Source: Fructobacillus ficulneus | GTDB taxonomy: Bacteria; Bacillota; Bacilli; Lactobacillales; Lactobacillaceae | Direction of reading: 5' to 3' | Assembly: GCF_001047075.2 (NCBI RefSeq) | Contig: NZ_DF967986.1 | Location: forward strand, 142,445-206,444 | DNA: 64,000 nucleotides | Shown here: positions 16,622-25,818 of the stretch, piece by piece | How the letters are laid out: the number at the start of each line of letters is the position of its first letter | Position numbering within the stretch: the first letter of the stretch is position 1 | Notes under the pieces: generated by a model | What the model saw: only the letters and a program-made list of their open reading frames with translations | The model's database searches: none | Told to the model about the DNA's origin: nothing | Made by a program: the position numbers and the translations under genes

Positions 16622-17353
16622 TTAGAAGGTTTCGGCGGGAATTTGGTCAAGTTTGCCTTGCCAGTCAACTTCCGGATACTTGCGCGCCAGAGTTGTTGCC
16701 AGAACGCGCTTAGCTAAGTTGCCGTTACGAGTAAAGACGGGGCCGTGGAAGTATGAACCGAAGACGTTGTGGTAAATCACACCCTCGGTCTTGTCCATAC
16801 CGTTGTTCCCTTGACCGGTCGTCACGTTACCAAGGGCCTTTTCATCCTTACCAAGGAAGGTTCGACCTTGATGGTTTTCAAAGCCGTGGTATTCTTCACC
16901 AGTCTCGTTGTTTTTGATAACGATATCACCGGTCAAGCGGCTACCCTTGAGTGTCTTGACTTCTTCGGCGGTCATGTTGGTGGTGTAGTGGTCCATCACC
17001 CCGATGCCGTCGACCTTTGATCCGTCGGCCATTTCCATGTAGTGGCCTAACAATTGGAAACCACCACAGACGGCGAGAAGGGGACCGTCGTTTTCGATGT
17101 AAGTCTTGAGGTTGTCAGCCTTGGCCTTTAAGTCATGAGCCACGATGGTCTCTTCATAATCTTGACCACCGCCGAAAAGGACGAAGTCATACTTTTCAGG
17201 GTCGAAGTCATCACCGAGGGAAACCAGCTGGTCGTCGATTTCCACACCGATTTGCTTGGCGTAGTAGCGGAGAGCGATGATGTTACCGTAATCGCCATAA
17301 GTGTTCATTAAGTCACCATATAGGTGGGCTAGGTTCAATTGATAGTCAGCCAT
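16622..17353 (-). CDS. gatD: Lipid II isoglutaminyl synthase, glutamine amidotransferase subunit GatD
   Basis: A 243-residue class I glutamine amidotransferase. The nucleophile Cys is in LLAVCGGFQLLGHY (about residue 96) and the catalytic His in YFHGPVF. With MurT it amidates the alpha-carboxyl of D-Glu in lipid II, giving D-isoglutamine; GatD supplies ammonia from glutamine. The gene touches murT (shared base at 17353) and is read after it in the usual murT-gatD order. Confidence 0.95.
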   Translation of the reverse strand: MADYQLNLAHLYGDLMNTYGDYGNIIALRYYAKQIGVEIDDQLVSLGDDFDPEKYDFVLFGGGQDYEETIVAHDLKAKADNLKTYIENDGPLLAVCGGFQLLGHYMEMADGSKVDGIGVMDHYTTNMTAEEVKTLKGSRLTGDIVIKNNETGEEYHGFENHQGRTFLGKDEKALGNVTTGQGNNGMDKTEGVIYHNVFGSYFHGPVFTRNGNLAKRVLATTLARKYPEVDWQGKLDQIPAETF

Positions 17354-18711
17354 TAATATTCCTCCTTAATGTAACCTTTATTCTTCAAGACAGCGCGAAT
17401 TTGGAGCATGGCGGTATAGGTCGCTGCCAGGTAAACCTTTTTAGTTGGGGCTTCTTCAATCGCCTTTAAGATATCTTCCGTCTTTTGATAAGTTCCGGCC
17501 AAATCAAAGCCAGCCATCTTCAAACGAACGGTGACATCCTTGTAGCGTTGACCGCCGGTGGAAATGGATTGGAGGTTTGAGTCGTGCAATCGTTCAAATT
17601 CGGCATCCCAAATCCAAGAAGTATCAATCCCATCCGCGTAGTTAGCGTTGAGCATGGTAATCAAGGTAAAGGGATTCTTCTCCGTTTGCATCATGTCGAT
17701 GACGGAGTTAGTACCAACCGGATTTTTAATCAACAAGATGGTAACAGCCTTATCACCAACCTTAATGGTTTCTTGGCGGCCAAAGACCTGCTTGTCTTCT
17801 TCAAAAGCGGTTTTGATTTGCTCGGGGCTAACACCAAAGACTCGGCCAACTGTATAAGCAGTTAGGGCGTTATAGATGTTGTAGAGGCCACCGATACTAA
17901 TTTGGAAGGGATGACCATCGATTGAAAAGCTTGATGACGTTGGGGTCAATTCACCCAAGTCAGTCACGGCGTAATCCAACTTGGGGCGTTTGAAGCCGTC
18001 TGTTGTTGAGAAGTATTGGCCGAGGTTGGCGTAGGTGATGAAGTTATAGTGCAGAACGGAGTTGTCTGTAGGTGACAGGATTCCATCGGTGTTAGTTGGG
18101 GCCTTGAGGTCCTGGTAGTCGGCCGGTTGAACGTGGTCAAAGCCGTAGTAAATGCGGTCGTTGTCATAGCGACCACGGGCGAAGATTGGTGAGTCGGCAT
18201 TGGTAATGACCTTAGCGTCTGGTGCGACATTAATGCCGTCAATAATCTTGTCGTAGGTGCTGTAGATTTCACCATAGCGGTCGAGTTGGTCGCGGAAGAG
18301 GTTCGTTAAGACAAAGTACTTGGGTTCGATTGCTTTAGCAAGGCCTAAGACATTGGCTTCATCAACCTCCAAGACGGCGACGGGTTTCTTACCATTTGGT
18401 GAAGGCTTAACTTTGGTAGTTAGGAGTGTGCCTACAATCCCTTGGACCATGTTTGATCCGGAAGGGTTAGTGACCACTGAATACCCACCGGCCTTCAAAA
18501 CTCGGGTGATCAGGGCGGTGGTCAGGGTTTTTCCATTGGTTCCCGTGACAATCACCAAATCAAATTCTTTTTCGATGGTGTGTAAAACTTCCGGGTCGAT
18601 ACGGACGGCTAATTTGCCGGGTAAAGAAGTTCCTCCGCGTTTTAAGACTGAGCGTAGGATAAAGTGACTACTTTGGGCCGTTAATTTGGCCAAATGACTT
18701 TTTAATGACAT
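17353..18711 (-). CDS. murT: Lipid II isoglutaminyl synthase, Mur ligase-like subunit MurT
   Basis: A 452-residue Mur ligase-like protein. The ATP-binding loop is VTGTNGKTLTTALI (about 55-68), with VLEVDEAN, and a C-terminal DUF1727 domain (NANYADGIDTSWIWDAEFE). MurT activates the D-Glu carboxyl of lipid II with ATP while GatD supplies ammonia. The segment that normally holds a Cys4 zinc ribbon is present in length (about 209-240), but its four Cys are replaced by Ser213, Asp216, Ser235 and Asp238. The whole protein has no Cys. The surrounding sequence is well conserved, so this is not a damaged gene. Confidence 0.95.
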   Translation of the reverse strand: MSLKSHLAKLTAQSSHFILRSVLKRGGTSLPGKLAVRIDPEVLHTIEKEFDLVIVTGTNGKTLTTALITRVLKAGGYSVVTNPSGSNMVQGIVGTLLTTKVKPSPNGKKPVAVLEVDEANVLGLAKAIEPKYFVLTNLFRDQLDRYGEIYSTYDKIIDGINVAPDAKVITNADSPIFARGRYDNDRIYYGFDHVQPADYQDLKAPTNTDGILSPTDNSVLHYNFITYANLGQYFSTTDGFKRPKLDYAVTDLGELTPTSSSFSIDGHPFQISIGGLYNIYNALTAYTVGRVFGVSPEQIKTAFEEDKQVFGRQETIKVGDKAVTILLIKNPVGTNSVIDMMQTEKNPFTLITMLNANYADGIDTSWIWDAEFERLHDSNLQSISTGGQRYKDVTVRLKMAGFDLAGTYQKTEDILKAIEEAPTKKVYLAATYTAMLQIRAVLKNKGYIKEEY

Positions 18712-18805
18712 AAAAAAGTCCCCCTTTTTCTAAACCCCTATTTTACCATGTGTTTTGTTAATTTTCCCTAAAATGGTCTAGGTAGTCGAGTTATAGGTTA
18801 AAAAT

Positions 18806-18814
18806 TGTTATAAT
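18806..18814 (+). promoter_or_regulatory. Extended -10 promoter upstream of tdk
   Basis: TG-T-TATAAT, 38 bp before the GTG start of tdk, on a strand divergent from murT. No good -35 hexamer is visible. Confidence 0.5.
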
Positions 18815-18852
18815 AAACTTAACTCAACCAAGGAATAAAGTGAGGCAAAGAA

Positions 18853-19443
18853 GTGGCACAACTGTACTTTGAATACGGCGCAATGGGCTCAGGTAAATCA
18901 ATCGAGATTTTAAAAGTTGCTCATAATTACGAAACTCAAGGCAAAAAGGTCTTGTTGCTAACCCCATTGATTGACGACCGCGATGGCGTGGGGGTAATTG
19001 CCTCACGAATTGGTTTGAAAAGACCGGCCACAGTGGTCAGTGAAACTGATAATTTATTTACGATGATTGAAACTGCTAAAAATGAAAAGCTAGCAGCAAT
19101 TTTAGTCGATGAAGCTCAGTTTTTAACAAAAGACCAAGTTGATCAGTTAGCCCAGGTTGTTGATGACCTGAATTTGCCAGTCATGACCTTCGGTTTGAAG
19201 CAAGATGCTTTTAACCATCTCTTTGTCGGCTCACAGCGGTTGTTAGAAATTGCTGATAAATTAGAAGAAATGAAAACAATCTGTTCATTTTGCGGGAAAA
19301 AAGCGATAACCCAATTGCGGATTGCGAACGGCCAACCCCAGTACACGGGTGCCCAGGTGCAAATTGGCGGGGATGAATCTTACCTGCCAACGTGCCGGTA
19401 CCACTGGCACCACCCAATTTTAACTATGATACCACAGCCTTAA
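18853..19443 (+). CDS. tdk: Thymidine kinase
   Basis: A 196-residue type II thymidine kinase with Walker A GAMGSGKS (about 8-15), Walker [10 protein letters not shown] and lasso-domain zinc ligands in CSFCGKKA and LPTCRYH (three Cys and one His). It phosphorylates thymidine to dTMP for salvage. The start is GTG with GAGGCAAAGAA upstream. It is followed 9 bp later by prfA, an arrangement (tdk-prfA-prmC-sua5) common in lactic acid bacteria. Confidence 0.96.
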   Translation: MAQLYFEYGAMGSGKSIEILKVAHNYETQGKKVLLLTPLIDDRDGVGVIASRIGLKRPATVVSETDNLFTMIETAKNEKLAAILVDEAQFLTKDQVDQLAQVVDDLNLPVMTFGLKQDAFNHLFVGSQRLLEIADKLEEMKTICSFCGKKAITQLRIANGQPQYTGAQVQIGGDESYLPTCRYHWHHPILTMIPQP

Positions 19444-19452
19444 GGAGACATT

Positions 19453-20529
19453 ATGGATCCAATTTTTTCACAACTACAAGCGGTTGTTGACCGTTATGAC
19501 GAACTTAACCAGATGCTGGCTGATCCAGATGTGATGGGAGATTCCAGACATTATATGGAACTCTCAAAGGAAGCCGGTGGTATTCGTGAAACGGTGGAAA
19601 CCTTTAAACATTACCAGCAAGTTGTTGACGGCTTGTTAGAGGCAGAAGAACTTTTGGGTGATGCCGAAATGGGTGATTTGGCCAAGGAAGACGTTGCTGC
19701 TCTGCGCCCAGAAAAGGCGGCCCTTGAGGACCAACTGAAAGTTTTGATGTTACCAACGGATAAAAATGATGATAAGAATATCATTATGGAAATTCGTGGG
19801 GCAGCCGGTGGGGATGAATCTTCCCTCTTTGCTGCGGACTTATTAAACATGTACCGTCGTTATGCCGAAAATCAAGGCTGGTCATTGCAAATTGTTGATG
19901 AAACCACGACTGAAGTCGGTGGGTACAAAGAAGTCGTCGTGATGATTGTCGGCAATAACGTCTTCTCCAAATTAAAGTTTGAATCGGGGGCTCACCGGGT
20001 TCAGCGAGTACCGTCTACTGAAACACAGGGACGGGTTCATACTTCGACTGCAACTGTGGGGGTCATGCCTGAATTTGAAGAAGTCGATGCCGATAGTTTG
20101 ATTGATCCAAAGGATGTTCGTGAAGATGTTTACCGGTCTTCTGGGGCTGGGGGTCAGCACGTTAACAAGACCTCATCAGCCATCCGCTTGACCCACGAAC
20201 CAACTGGCATCACGGTCGCCATGCAAGACGAACGGTCTCAGCAACAAAACCGGGCTCGAGCGTGGAAAATTTTGAATGCCCGTGTTTACGACCATTTTGC
20301 TCAAGAAAACGAGGCCGAATACGCGCAACAACGGAAAACGGCTGTTGGGTCTGGGGCCCGATCAGAACGGATTAGGACCTATAACTATCCGCAAAACCGG
20401 GTGACTGATCATCGAATTGGTCTGACCTTGAATAAGCTGGACCGGATTATCGCTGGAGACTTGGGTGAAATTATTGACGCTTTGGTTTTGGCCGAACAAA
20501 CAGCCAAGTTGGCTGATTTAACTGATTAA
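19453..20529 (+). CDS. prfA: Peptide chain release factor 1
   Basis: A 358-residue class I release factor with the GGQ motif in [11 protein letters not shown] and a PxT-type codon-recognition region (VPSTETQGR). It terminates translation at UAA and UAG. The Gln of GGQ is methylated by PrmC, whose gene begins 2 bp downstream. Length and sequence are standard. Confidence 0.97.
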   Translation: MDPIFSQLQAVVDRYDELNQMLADPDVMGDSRHYMELSKEAGGIRETVETFKHYQQVVDGLLEAEELLGDAEMGDLAKEDVAALRPEKAALEDQLKVLMLPTDKNDDKNIIMEIRGAAGGDESSLFAADLLNMYRRYAENQGWSLQIVDETTTEVGGYKEVVVMIVGNNVFSKLKFESGAHRVQRVPSTETQGRVHTSTATVGVMPEFEEVDADSLIDPKDVREDVYRSSGAGGQHVNKTSSAIRLTHEPTGITVAMQDERSQQQNRARAWKILNARVYDHFAQENEAEYAQQRKTAVGSGARSERIRTYNYPQNRVTDHRIGLTLNKLDRIIAGDLGEIIDALVLAEQTAKLADLTD

Positions 20530-20531
20530 TT

Positions 20532-21479
20532 ATGGTAAACACTAATCAAGGAAAACGCCCGTCACAAAATAATGGCCGACCAGGAATTAAGATTTCTTTG
20601 CTGGAAGCACGGAAGTGGGCCATTAGCGAATTAACAACCGCTGGCTTTGAAATAGAAGAAGCGACGGATAATGTTGATTTCTTATTGACCGGGGCCTTAA
20701 ACGTTAATTACGGCATGTTGCGGGCTAATTTGTCCCGGCAAATGCATCCCTGGTTGGCCGAACGTTGGCCAACTTGGATTGCTGGTCTGCTAAAGTCGGT
20801 GCCTGCCCAGTACCTTTTGGGCCAAGCCCCCTTCTACGGTGAGGAATTCTATGTTGATGACCGGGTTTTGATTCCGCGGCCGGAGACGGAATTATTGGTG
20901 GAATGGATTCTGTCAGATTTAAAAAATGAAGCTGCAGCTAACCATCACGAACTTGGGCCAACAGTCCTAGACATTGGCACTGGATCTGGAGCGATTATCT
21001 TGACCTTGGCCAAGCAGTGGCCCAACCTACGCGGAATCGGGGCCGACTTATCTCAGGATGCCTTGGTAGTTGCTCAAAAGAACCGCGACAAGTTTGATTT
21101 GGCGGGTCGAGTTGGTTTGGTTGAATCAGACCTCTTTACTGCCCTTGAAGGACAACGGTTTGACGTGATTGTTTCCAACCCACCTTATATTCGTCCTGAT
21201 GCCCAGTCTGAAATGGATGTGTCCGTTCAGACCTATGAGCCTGAAATGGCCCTGTACGCAGATGACAACGGCCTGGCCCTGTACAAACAAATGGCCCAGG
21301 GATTGGCTGACCACCTTAATCCGGGTGGGGGAGCCTACTTTGAAATTGGTTATGACCAGGGACCAGCCCTGGTGGCCGTTTTCCAAGCGGCTCTTCCGGA
21401 TGCAGACGTAACATTAAAACAAGACCTAGCTGGTTTAGATCGAATGATTCAGGTACGATTAAAAAATGAAAACAACTGA
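20532..21479 (+). CDS. prmC: Release factor glutamine methyltransferase
   Basis: A 315-residue SAM-dependent methyltransferase with the SAM loop VLDIGTGSGAI and the catalytic NPPY in VIVSNPPYIRP. It methylates the GGQ Gln of release factors. The N-terminus carries about 20 extra polar residues (NTNQGKRPSQNNGRP) before the usual helical domain. The ATG at 20532 lies 2 bp after prfA, so it is probably coupled. A start nearer ISLLEAR would be family-length but lacks a start codon. Confidence 0.94.
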   Translation: MVNTNQGKRPSQNNGRPGIKISLLEARKWAISELTTAGFEIEEATDNVDFLLTGALNVNYGMLRANLSRQMHPWLAERWPTWIAGLLKSVPAQYLLGQAPFYGEEFYVDDRVLIPRPETELLVEWILSDLKNEAAANHHELGPTVLDIGTGSGAIILTLAKQWPNLRGIGADLSQDALVVAQKNRDKFDLAGRVGLVESDLFTALEGQRFDVIVSNPPYIRPDAQSEMDVSVQTYEPEMALYADDNGLALYKQMAQGLADHLNPGGGAYFEIGYDQGPALVAVFQAALPDADVTLKQDLAGLDRMIQVRLKNENN

Positions 21480-22476
21480 TTTAAAAAATACACCAAGTGA
21501 TATTAGCCAAGCGGCTGACCTAATTAAGGACGGCGAAGTCGTGGCCTTCCCGACGGAAACAGTTTATGGTTTAGGCGCTGATGCAACTAATGATGAAGCG
21601 GTTCAAGCCGTCTTTACCGCTAAGGGTCGACCAGCCGATAATCCATTGATTATGACGGTTGGTGACGCCAGTCAAATTGAGCCCTATGTCCAAGTCAACC
21701 ATGCTGCCCGGCAATTGATGAATACTTTTTGGCCGGGATCATTGACGATGATTCTGCCCATTAAGCCAGATATGGTTTCAATGCTGGTAACCGGTGGTTT
21801 ACAAACGGCAGCGGTTCGGATGCCGGCTAATGATGCCACTCGGGCCATGATTCGTCAGGCTGGAGTGCCAATTGTGGGCCCGTCGGCTAACCTATCTGGT
21901 AAACCATCACCCACCACCGCTGCTCACGTTCACCACGATATGGACGGTAAAATTGCGGCAGTTTTGGATGATGGGCCAACTCAAGTCGGAGTTGAATCCA
22001 CGGTCCTTGATTTGACGGCAGACCAACCGACCATTTTGCGGACGGGGGCGATTTTGCCGAAGATGATTAGTGTTGTCTTAGGTAAGCCGGTCATTGATGG
22101 AACCAGTGAAAAAGCTTTGGCTGCAGACCAAGTGCCCAAGGCACCTGGAATGAAGTATCGGCATTATGCACCTGATAAGGAAGTTGTCATCTTTGATCCA
22201 TTAGATTGGCAGGACCTGCAAGGTCAACTTCAAGTAGGGGATGCTGTGATGGCTCAGGACCAACTTTTAGGGAATCTCGGAAATCAAGTGCCATCGTGGT
22301 CATTAGGAACGGATTTAACCTCGGCTAGTGAAAACCTATTTGCTGGGTTACGGTACTTTGACGACCAGGAAGCCACTGTTAAGATTTATGTCCAGGCGAT
22401 GCCAGATATCGATTTGGGTCGAGCATATAATAACCGACTCGGTAAGGCCAGCGCTGGTCAGCATTTTACGTTGTAA
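21466..22476 (+). CDS. Threonylcarbamoyl-AMP synthase (Sua5 type)
   Basis: A 336-residue protein with an N-terminal YrdC domain (VAFPTETVYGLGADA, KGRPADNPLI, SANLSGKPSPT) and a C-terminal Sua5 domain after GMKYRHYAPD. It makes threonylcarbamoyl-AMP from Thr, bicarbonate and ATP, the first step of t6A synthesis on tRNA. It overlaps prmC by 14 bp. TsaB and TsaD, the other t6A proteins, are encoded 0.5-3 kb downstream. It corresponds to ywlC of B. subtilis. Confidence 0.95.
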   Translation: MKTTDLKNTPSDISQAADLIKDGEVVAFPTETVYGLGADATNDEAVQAVFTAKGRPADNPLIMTVGDASQIEPYVQVNHAARQLMNTFWPGSLTMILPIKPDMVSMLVTGGLQTAAVRMPANDATRAMIRQAGVPIVGPSANLSGKPSPTTAAHVHHDMDGKIAAVLDDGPTQVGVESTVLDLTADQPTILRTGAILPKMISVVLGKPVIDGTSEKALAADQVPKAPGMKYRHYAPDKEVVIFDPLDWQDLQGQLQVGDAVMAQDQLLGNLGNQVPSWSLGTDLTSASENLFAGLRYFDDQEATVKIYVQAMPDIDLGRAYNNRLGKASAGQHFTL

Positions 22477-22491
22477 TAAAAGAGATTAACC

Positions 22492-22520
22492 TTGCTATTT
22501 TGTAAGCGCTTTGATAAACT
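22492..22520 (+). promoter_or_regulatory. ptsH promoter with a cre box in the spacer
   Basis: TTGCTA (22492-22497), a 17-nt spacer and TAAACT (22515-22520). The spacer contains TGTAAGCGCTTTGA (22501-22514), which matches the CcpA cre consensus TGWAANCGNTNWCA at all but one position. Binding there would block RNA polymerase, so carbon catabolite control of ptsH is inferred. Confidence 0.6.
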
Positions 22521-22558
22521 AAATTTGAATAAAAGACTTTTCCAAAAGGAGAATTATT

Positions 22559-22828
22559 ATGGCAGAAACACAAGAGTTTAACATCATTTCCGAAACAGGG
22601 ATTCATGCCCGTCCAGCAACACTTTTGGTTCAGGCAGCTTCTAAGTTTGTTTCAGAAGTTACCTTGTCATACCAAGGTAAAGAAGTTAACTTGAAGTCAA
22701 TCATGGGTGTTATGTCACTTGGTGTCGGTCATGGTGCTGACGTAACGATCAAGGCCGATGGTGATGATGCCAAAGAAGCTTTGGCCGCTGTTGCTAAGGT
22801 GATGAAGGATGAAGGATTGGCTAAGTAA
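22559..22828 (+). CDS. ptsH: Phosphocarrier protein HPr
   Basis: An 89-residue HPr with the phospho-His in [14 protein letters not shown] (His about 16) and the regulatory Ser in [13 protein letters not shown] (about 47). It carries phosphate from EI to EII proteins and, phosphorylated on Ser, is the CcpA corepressor. A strong AAAGGAG ribosome binding site is present. Unlike most Firmicutes, ptsI does not follow: a terminator and then tsaB come next. Confidence 0.97.
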   Translation: MAETQEFNIISETGIHARPATLLVQAASKFVSEVTLSYQGKEVNLKSIMGVMSLGVGHGADVTIKADGDDAKEALAAVAKVMKDEGLAK

Positions 22829-22866
22829 AGCTGATTTTCGTCAATGTGATTAAATTTTATTTTTCT

Positions 22867-22889
22867 AGTCGCTTATTGCGGCTTTTTTT
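22867..22889 (+). terminator. Intrinsic terminator after ptsH
   Basis: AGTCGC - TTATT - GCGGCT followed by a T-tract (one G-T pair). It makes ptsH a single-gene unit. Confidence 0.75.
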
Positions 22890-22980
22890 GTTTAAAACAA
22901 GAATATTTTCTAGTAAAATGTAAGAAAAAGGAACCGGTTGGAGACTGTTTGTCAGGACTTGACCATTCATTGGGGGTTTT

Positions 22981-23760
22981 ATGAAAATTTTATTGATTGA
23001 TACAAGTAACCAACCCTTGTTTGTGGGTCTAGCTGACGGTGATGAAATCGTGGAAAGTTTTGCCACTGACAAAGTTAAGAATCATTCGATTGATTTGTTA
23101 CCGGCGATTAAAAATGCTTTAGCCAGCCAAGGGTGGACGTTACAAGATTTGGATCGAATTGCGATTGCCAAAGGGCCCGGTTCATTTACTGGATTACGAA
23201 TTGGCGTGACGGTCGGAAAAGTCTTGGCTGATACTTTGCAAAAGCCATTAGTGGCCATTTCATCTTTACATAGTCTTGCTAAACAAGTCCAAACTGCCAA
23301 AGACCAAAAACTGGTAGTTGCAGAAAACGCAGAACTGAACCAACATCCTTGTCAGCTTAATCAAAATACTGTTATTTTAGCCCTCTTTGATGCTCGCAAT
23401 AATAATGTCTTTGCGGGGGCATATCTAGCGGACACAACAGTCTTGGCTGATGGCCATTATCCTCTTGAAGAGGTTTTGGACTTGGTAAACCAAGTTGCTG
23501 AGCCGGTTGTTGTAGTTGGCGATGGGGCACATTTTACCGATCAGATTAACGAAGCCTTAGCCAACCAAGCGGTCACAATTTTGGATCATAATCAATCGTT
23601 GCCAAATGGCCGAGGCCTCTTGGACTTGGCGAAAGAAGCAGAAGTGGTTAGCAATATTGCTGATTTGACGCCTTCTTACTTACGGAAAACTCAAGCCGAG
23701 CTAAATTGGGAACAAAATCATCAAGAGGGGCAGGATAAACCCTATGTTTTTGAAGTTTAA
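22981..23760 (+). CDS. tsaB: tRNA t6A biosynthesis protein TsaB
   Basis: A 259-residue ASKHA-fold protein with IDTSNQPLFVGL at the N-terminus and the typical AIAKGPGSFTGLRIG segment. TsaB forms the scaffold with TsaD for threonylcarbamoyl transfer to A37 of ANN-decoding tRNAs. It overlaps the first acetyltransferase gene by 17 bp, so the tsaB-rimI-rimI-tsaD unit is tightly coupled. Confidence 0.94.
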   Translation: MKILLIDTSNQPLFVGLADGDEIVESFATDKVKNHSIDLLPAIKNALASQGWTLQDLDRIAIAKGPGSFTGLRIGVTVGKVLADTLQKPLVAISSLHSLAKQVQTAKDQKLVVAENAELNQHPCQLNQNTVILALFDARNNNVFAGAYLADTTVLADGHYPLEEVLDLVNQVAEPVVVVGDGAHFTDQINEALANQAVTILDHNQSLPNGRGLLDLAKEAEVVSNIADLTPSYLRKTQAELNWEQNHQEGQDKPYVFEV

Positions 23761-24295
23761 AAAAAATAAAAAAGAACCATTAGTTGCTCAAACCTTGATT
23801 GATTTTCCTAGTGAAGTATTTGTGGCTGGGGGAGAAGAATTAAATTTAAGAGAAGCAACAATCGCTGATATACCAGGTTTAGTTGCGATTGAGGAAGCTG
23901 TTTATAATGGTTATGCCCCTTGGATTTCGCGCGATTTTTACCATGAATTGACACAGGAAAAGGACCGCCTTTATTTAGTCGCACAGAAAAAAGACCAAGT
24001 TATCGCCTTTATCGCCTTAGTCAGGCGAGACCTAGCGGCTGATTTACATATTGCTAATTTGGCCGTCTTACCGATTTGGCAAGGGCGGTCAATTGGCTCA
24101 TATTTGATTAACACGGCGAAGGCAATTGCTCGTGAAGTTGGTCTGGGCTCAATTTCCCTCGAAGCACGACGGTCCAATGATGGCGCTTTGTCCCTTTATG
24201 ATCGGCAAGGATTTATGGTAGTCGATGTGATTGCCAACTATTATGTTGATAATCGGGAAGATGCGATTTCGATGGTGTTAGACCTTGAACATTAG
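23744..24295 (+). CDS. rimI: GNAT acetyltransferase, RimI-like (first copy)
   Basis: A 183-residue GNAT protein with an N-terminal extension of about 30 residues before the domain (NLREATIADIPGLVAIE). The acetyl-CoA loop is LPIWQGRSIGSYL and the C-terminus is RimI-like (SLEARRSNDGALSLYDRQGF). RimI acetylates the N-terminus of ribosomal protein S18 in E. coli; the substrate here is unknown. It lies in the usual RimI position between tsaB and tsaD. Confidence 0.82.
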   Translation: MFLKFKKNKKEPLVAQTLIDFPSEVFVAGGEELNLREATIADIPGLVAIEEAVYNGYAPWISRDFYHELTQEKDRLYLVAQKKDQVIAFIALVRRDLAADLHIANLAVLPIWQGRSIGSYLINTAKAIAREVGLGSISLEARRSNDGALSLYDRQGFMVVDVIANYYVDNREDAISMVLDLEH

Positions 24296-24701
24296 ACATG
24301 CGACAATTGAAGATGCTGAAAATATTCATCGATTAGCCGTGGCGGCTTTTGGTCAAGATCAGGTGCCACTCGCGTTGATTAACCAGCAACTGCAGGCGGG
24401 TCGAGTTGTTTATTTGATGGCCGATGATTTGTCTGCCTTCCTTTCATACCGCACGGTGATTGACGAGACCGATATGGCCTTTATTGCGGTCAGTCCTGAC
24501 CATCAAGGTCAAGGAGCTGGCCAACAACTATTGTCAGCTTTTTTTGCTGAGGTCCAGCCAGGTAAAATCTTTTTAGAAGTTGCTGAAAATAACCACGTTG
24601 CCCGGCATCTGTATGAAAAGAACGGTTTTCAAATTTATGCCAGGCGTGAAAATTACTATCATGACGGTCAAACCGCCATTTTAATGGAGAAAATACTATG
24701 A
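24285..24701 (+). CDS. rimI: GNAT acetyltransferase, RimI-like (second copy)
   Basis: A 138-residue GNAT protein ([19 protein letters not shown] acetyl-CoA loop; [20 protein letters not shown]) that is RimI-like. The start is TTG at 24285, inside the end of the previous gene (11-bp overlap). An in-frame stop lies just upstream, so no other start is possible. It overlaps tsaD by 4 bp. This copy has the compact family length, so it may be the canonical RimI and the preceding one a paralog. Confidence 0.82.
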   Translation: MNIRHATIEDAENIHRLAVAAFGQDQVPLALINQQLQAGRVVYLMADDLSAFLSYRTVIDETDMAFIAVSPDHQGQGAGQQLLSAFFAEVQPGKIFLEVAENNHVARHLYEKNGFQIYARRENYYHDGQTAILMEKIL

Positions 24702-25717
24702 CGACCTTAATCGCCTTTGAATCGAGTGCCGATGAAACTTCAGTGGCCATTGTGAAAGATGGTCGGACAGTCTTGAGTAATGCTGTTGCCACTCAAATTA
24801 ACTCTCACCAACGCTTTGGTGGCATTGTTCCCGAAGTTGCCTCACGCCATCACTTGGAATGGATTACGAAAACATTGGATATTGCTTTGGCCGATGCCGA
24901 TATTGCGGTTGAAGATATCGATGCCGTGGCGGTGACCTATGGACCGGGCTTAGTTGGTTCATTACTAGTTGGTTTGATGGGTGCTAAGACTTTTGCTTTA
25001 GCCCATGATTTGCCTTTGATTCCAGTTAATCATTTAGCCGGCCATATCGCGGCTGCTAACTTTAATCAGCCAATTATCTATCCGGCCCTGGCTTTGATGG
25101 TATCCGGGGGACACACCGAATTAGTCCTGATGAACCATGCCAATGATTTTCAAATTTTGGGTGAAACTTTTGATGATGCTGCTGGGGAATCATATGATAA
25201 GGTTGGTCGACTTTTAGATTTACCATATCCTGCTGGAAAGGCAATCGATGAGATGGCTCAAAAAGGCCAAGTAACGATTGCTTTTCCTCAGGCAATGGCT
25301 AAAGAAGCTGGTTATAATTTTTCATTTTCAGGTCTGAAGTCCGCAGTGATTAACCAAGTTCATAATGCTGAACAACGTGATGAAACGATTAATCCAGAAG
25401 ATTTGGCTGCGTCTTTCCAAGCGGCGGTCATCAAGGCCTTGGTAGAACGGACGGGGCGGGCCTTACGTGATTTTCCCGTGAAATCATTTGTCTTAGCAGG
25501 TGGGGTTGCCGCAAACTCCGGTTTGCGATCGGCCTTAGCAGAATTGCTGGAAGACTTTCCAGAGACTGAATTTATTCCTGTCCCTAAGCAATATACGGGC
25601 GACAATGCTGCCATGATTGGGGCAGCTGGCTATTGGAATTTTCAGGATGGCATCTTTGCTGATTTGGACCTCAATACTAACCCGGGCTTAGACTTTCCCT
25701 TAGCTAATCTTGATTGA
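24698..25717 (+). CDS. tsaD: tRNA N6-adenosine threonylcarbamoyltransferase
   Basis: A 339-residue ASKHA-family enzyme with the metal-binding motif HLAGHIAA (HxxxH type), [10 protein letters not shown] and [13 protein letters not shown]. TsaD transfers the threonylcarbamoyl group to A37 of tRNAs with TsaB and TsaE. It starts within the ATGA overlap of the upstream gene and ends the unit. Confidence 0.97.
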   Translation: MTTLIAFESSADETSVAIVKDGRTVLSNAVATQINSHQRFGGIVPEVASRHHLEWITKTLDIALADADIAVEDIDAVAVTYGPGLVGSLLVGLMGAKTFALAHDLPLIPVNHLAGHIAAANFNQPIIYPALALMVSGGHTELVLMNHANDFQILGETFDDAAGESYDKVGRLLDLPYPAGKAIDEMAQKGQVTIAFPQAMAKEAGYNFSFSGLKSAVINQVHNAEQRDETINPEDLAASFQAAVIKALVERTGRALRDFPVKSFVLAGGVAANSGLRSALAELLEDFPETEFIPVPKQYTGDNAAMIGAAGYWNFQDGIFADLDLNTNPGLDFPLANLD

Positions 25718-25773
25718 TTTATTTTGTTGATTTTGTGAAAACTGAGCGAATTAACTAGTAAACCCTAAAACTA

Positions 25774-25782
25774 TGCTATAAT
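25774..25782 (+). promoter_or_regulatory. Extended -10 promoter of rex
   Basis: TG-C-TATAAT, 36 bp before the rex ATG. Single half-sites resembling the Rex consensus (TTGTGAA at about 25734, TTCACAA at about 25796) flank it but do not form one proper palindrome. Confidence 0.55.
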
Positions 25783-25818
25783 AAAAATAATTTAATTCAC
25801 AAGGCGAATGGAGAAGTT

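Noticed and set aside
25730-25805. Rex operator in front of rex
   Set aside because: Two half-sites (TTGTGAA, TTCACAA) are present but about 55 bp apart; no single palindrome with the normal 4-nt spacing is found.
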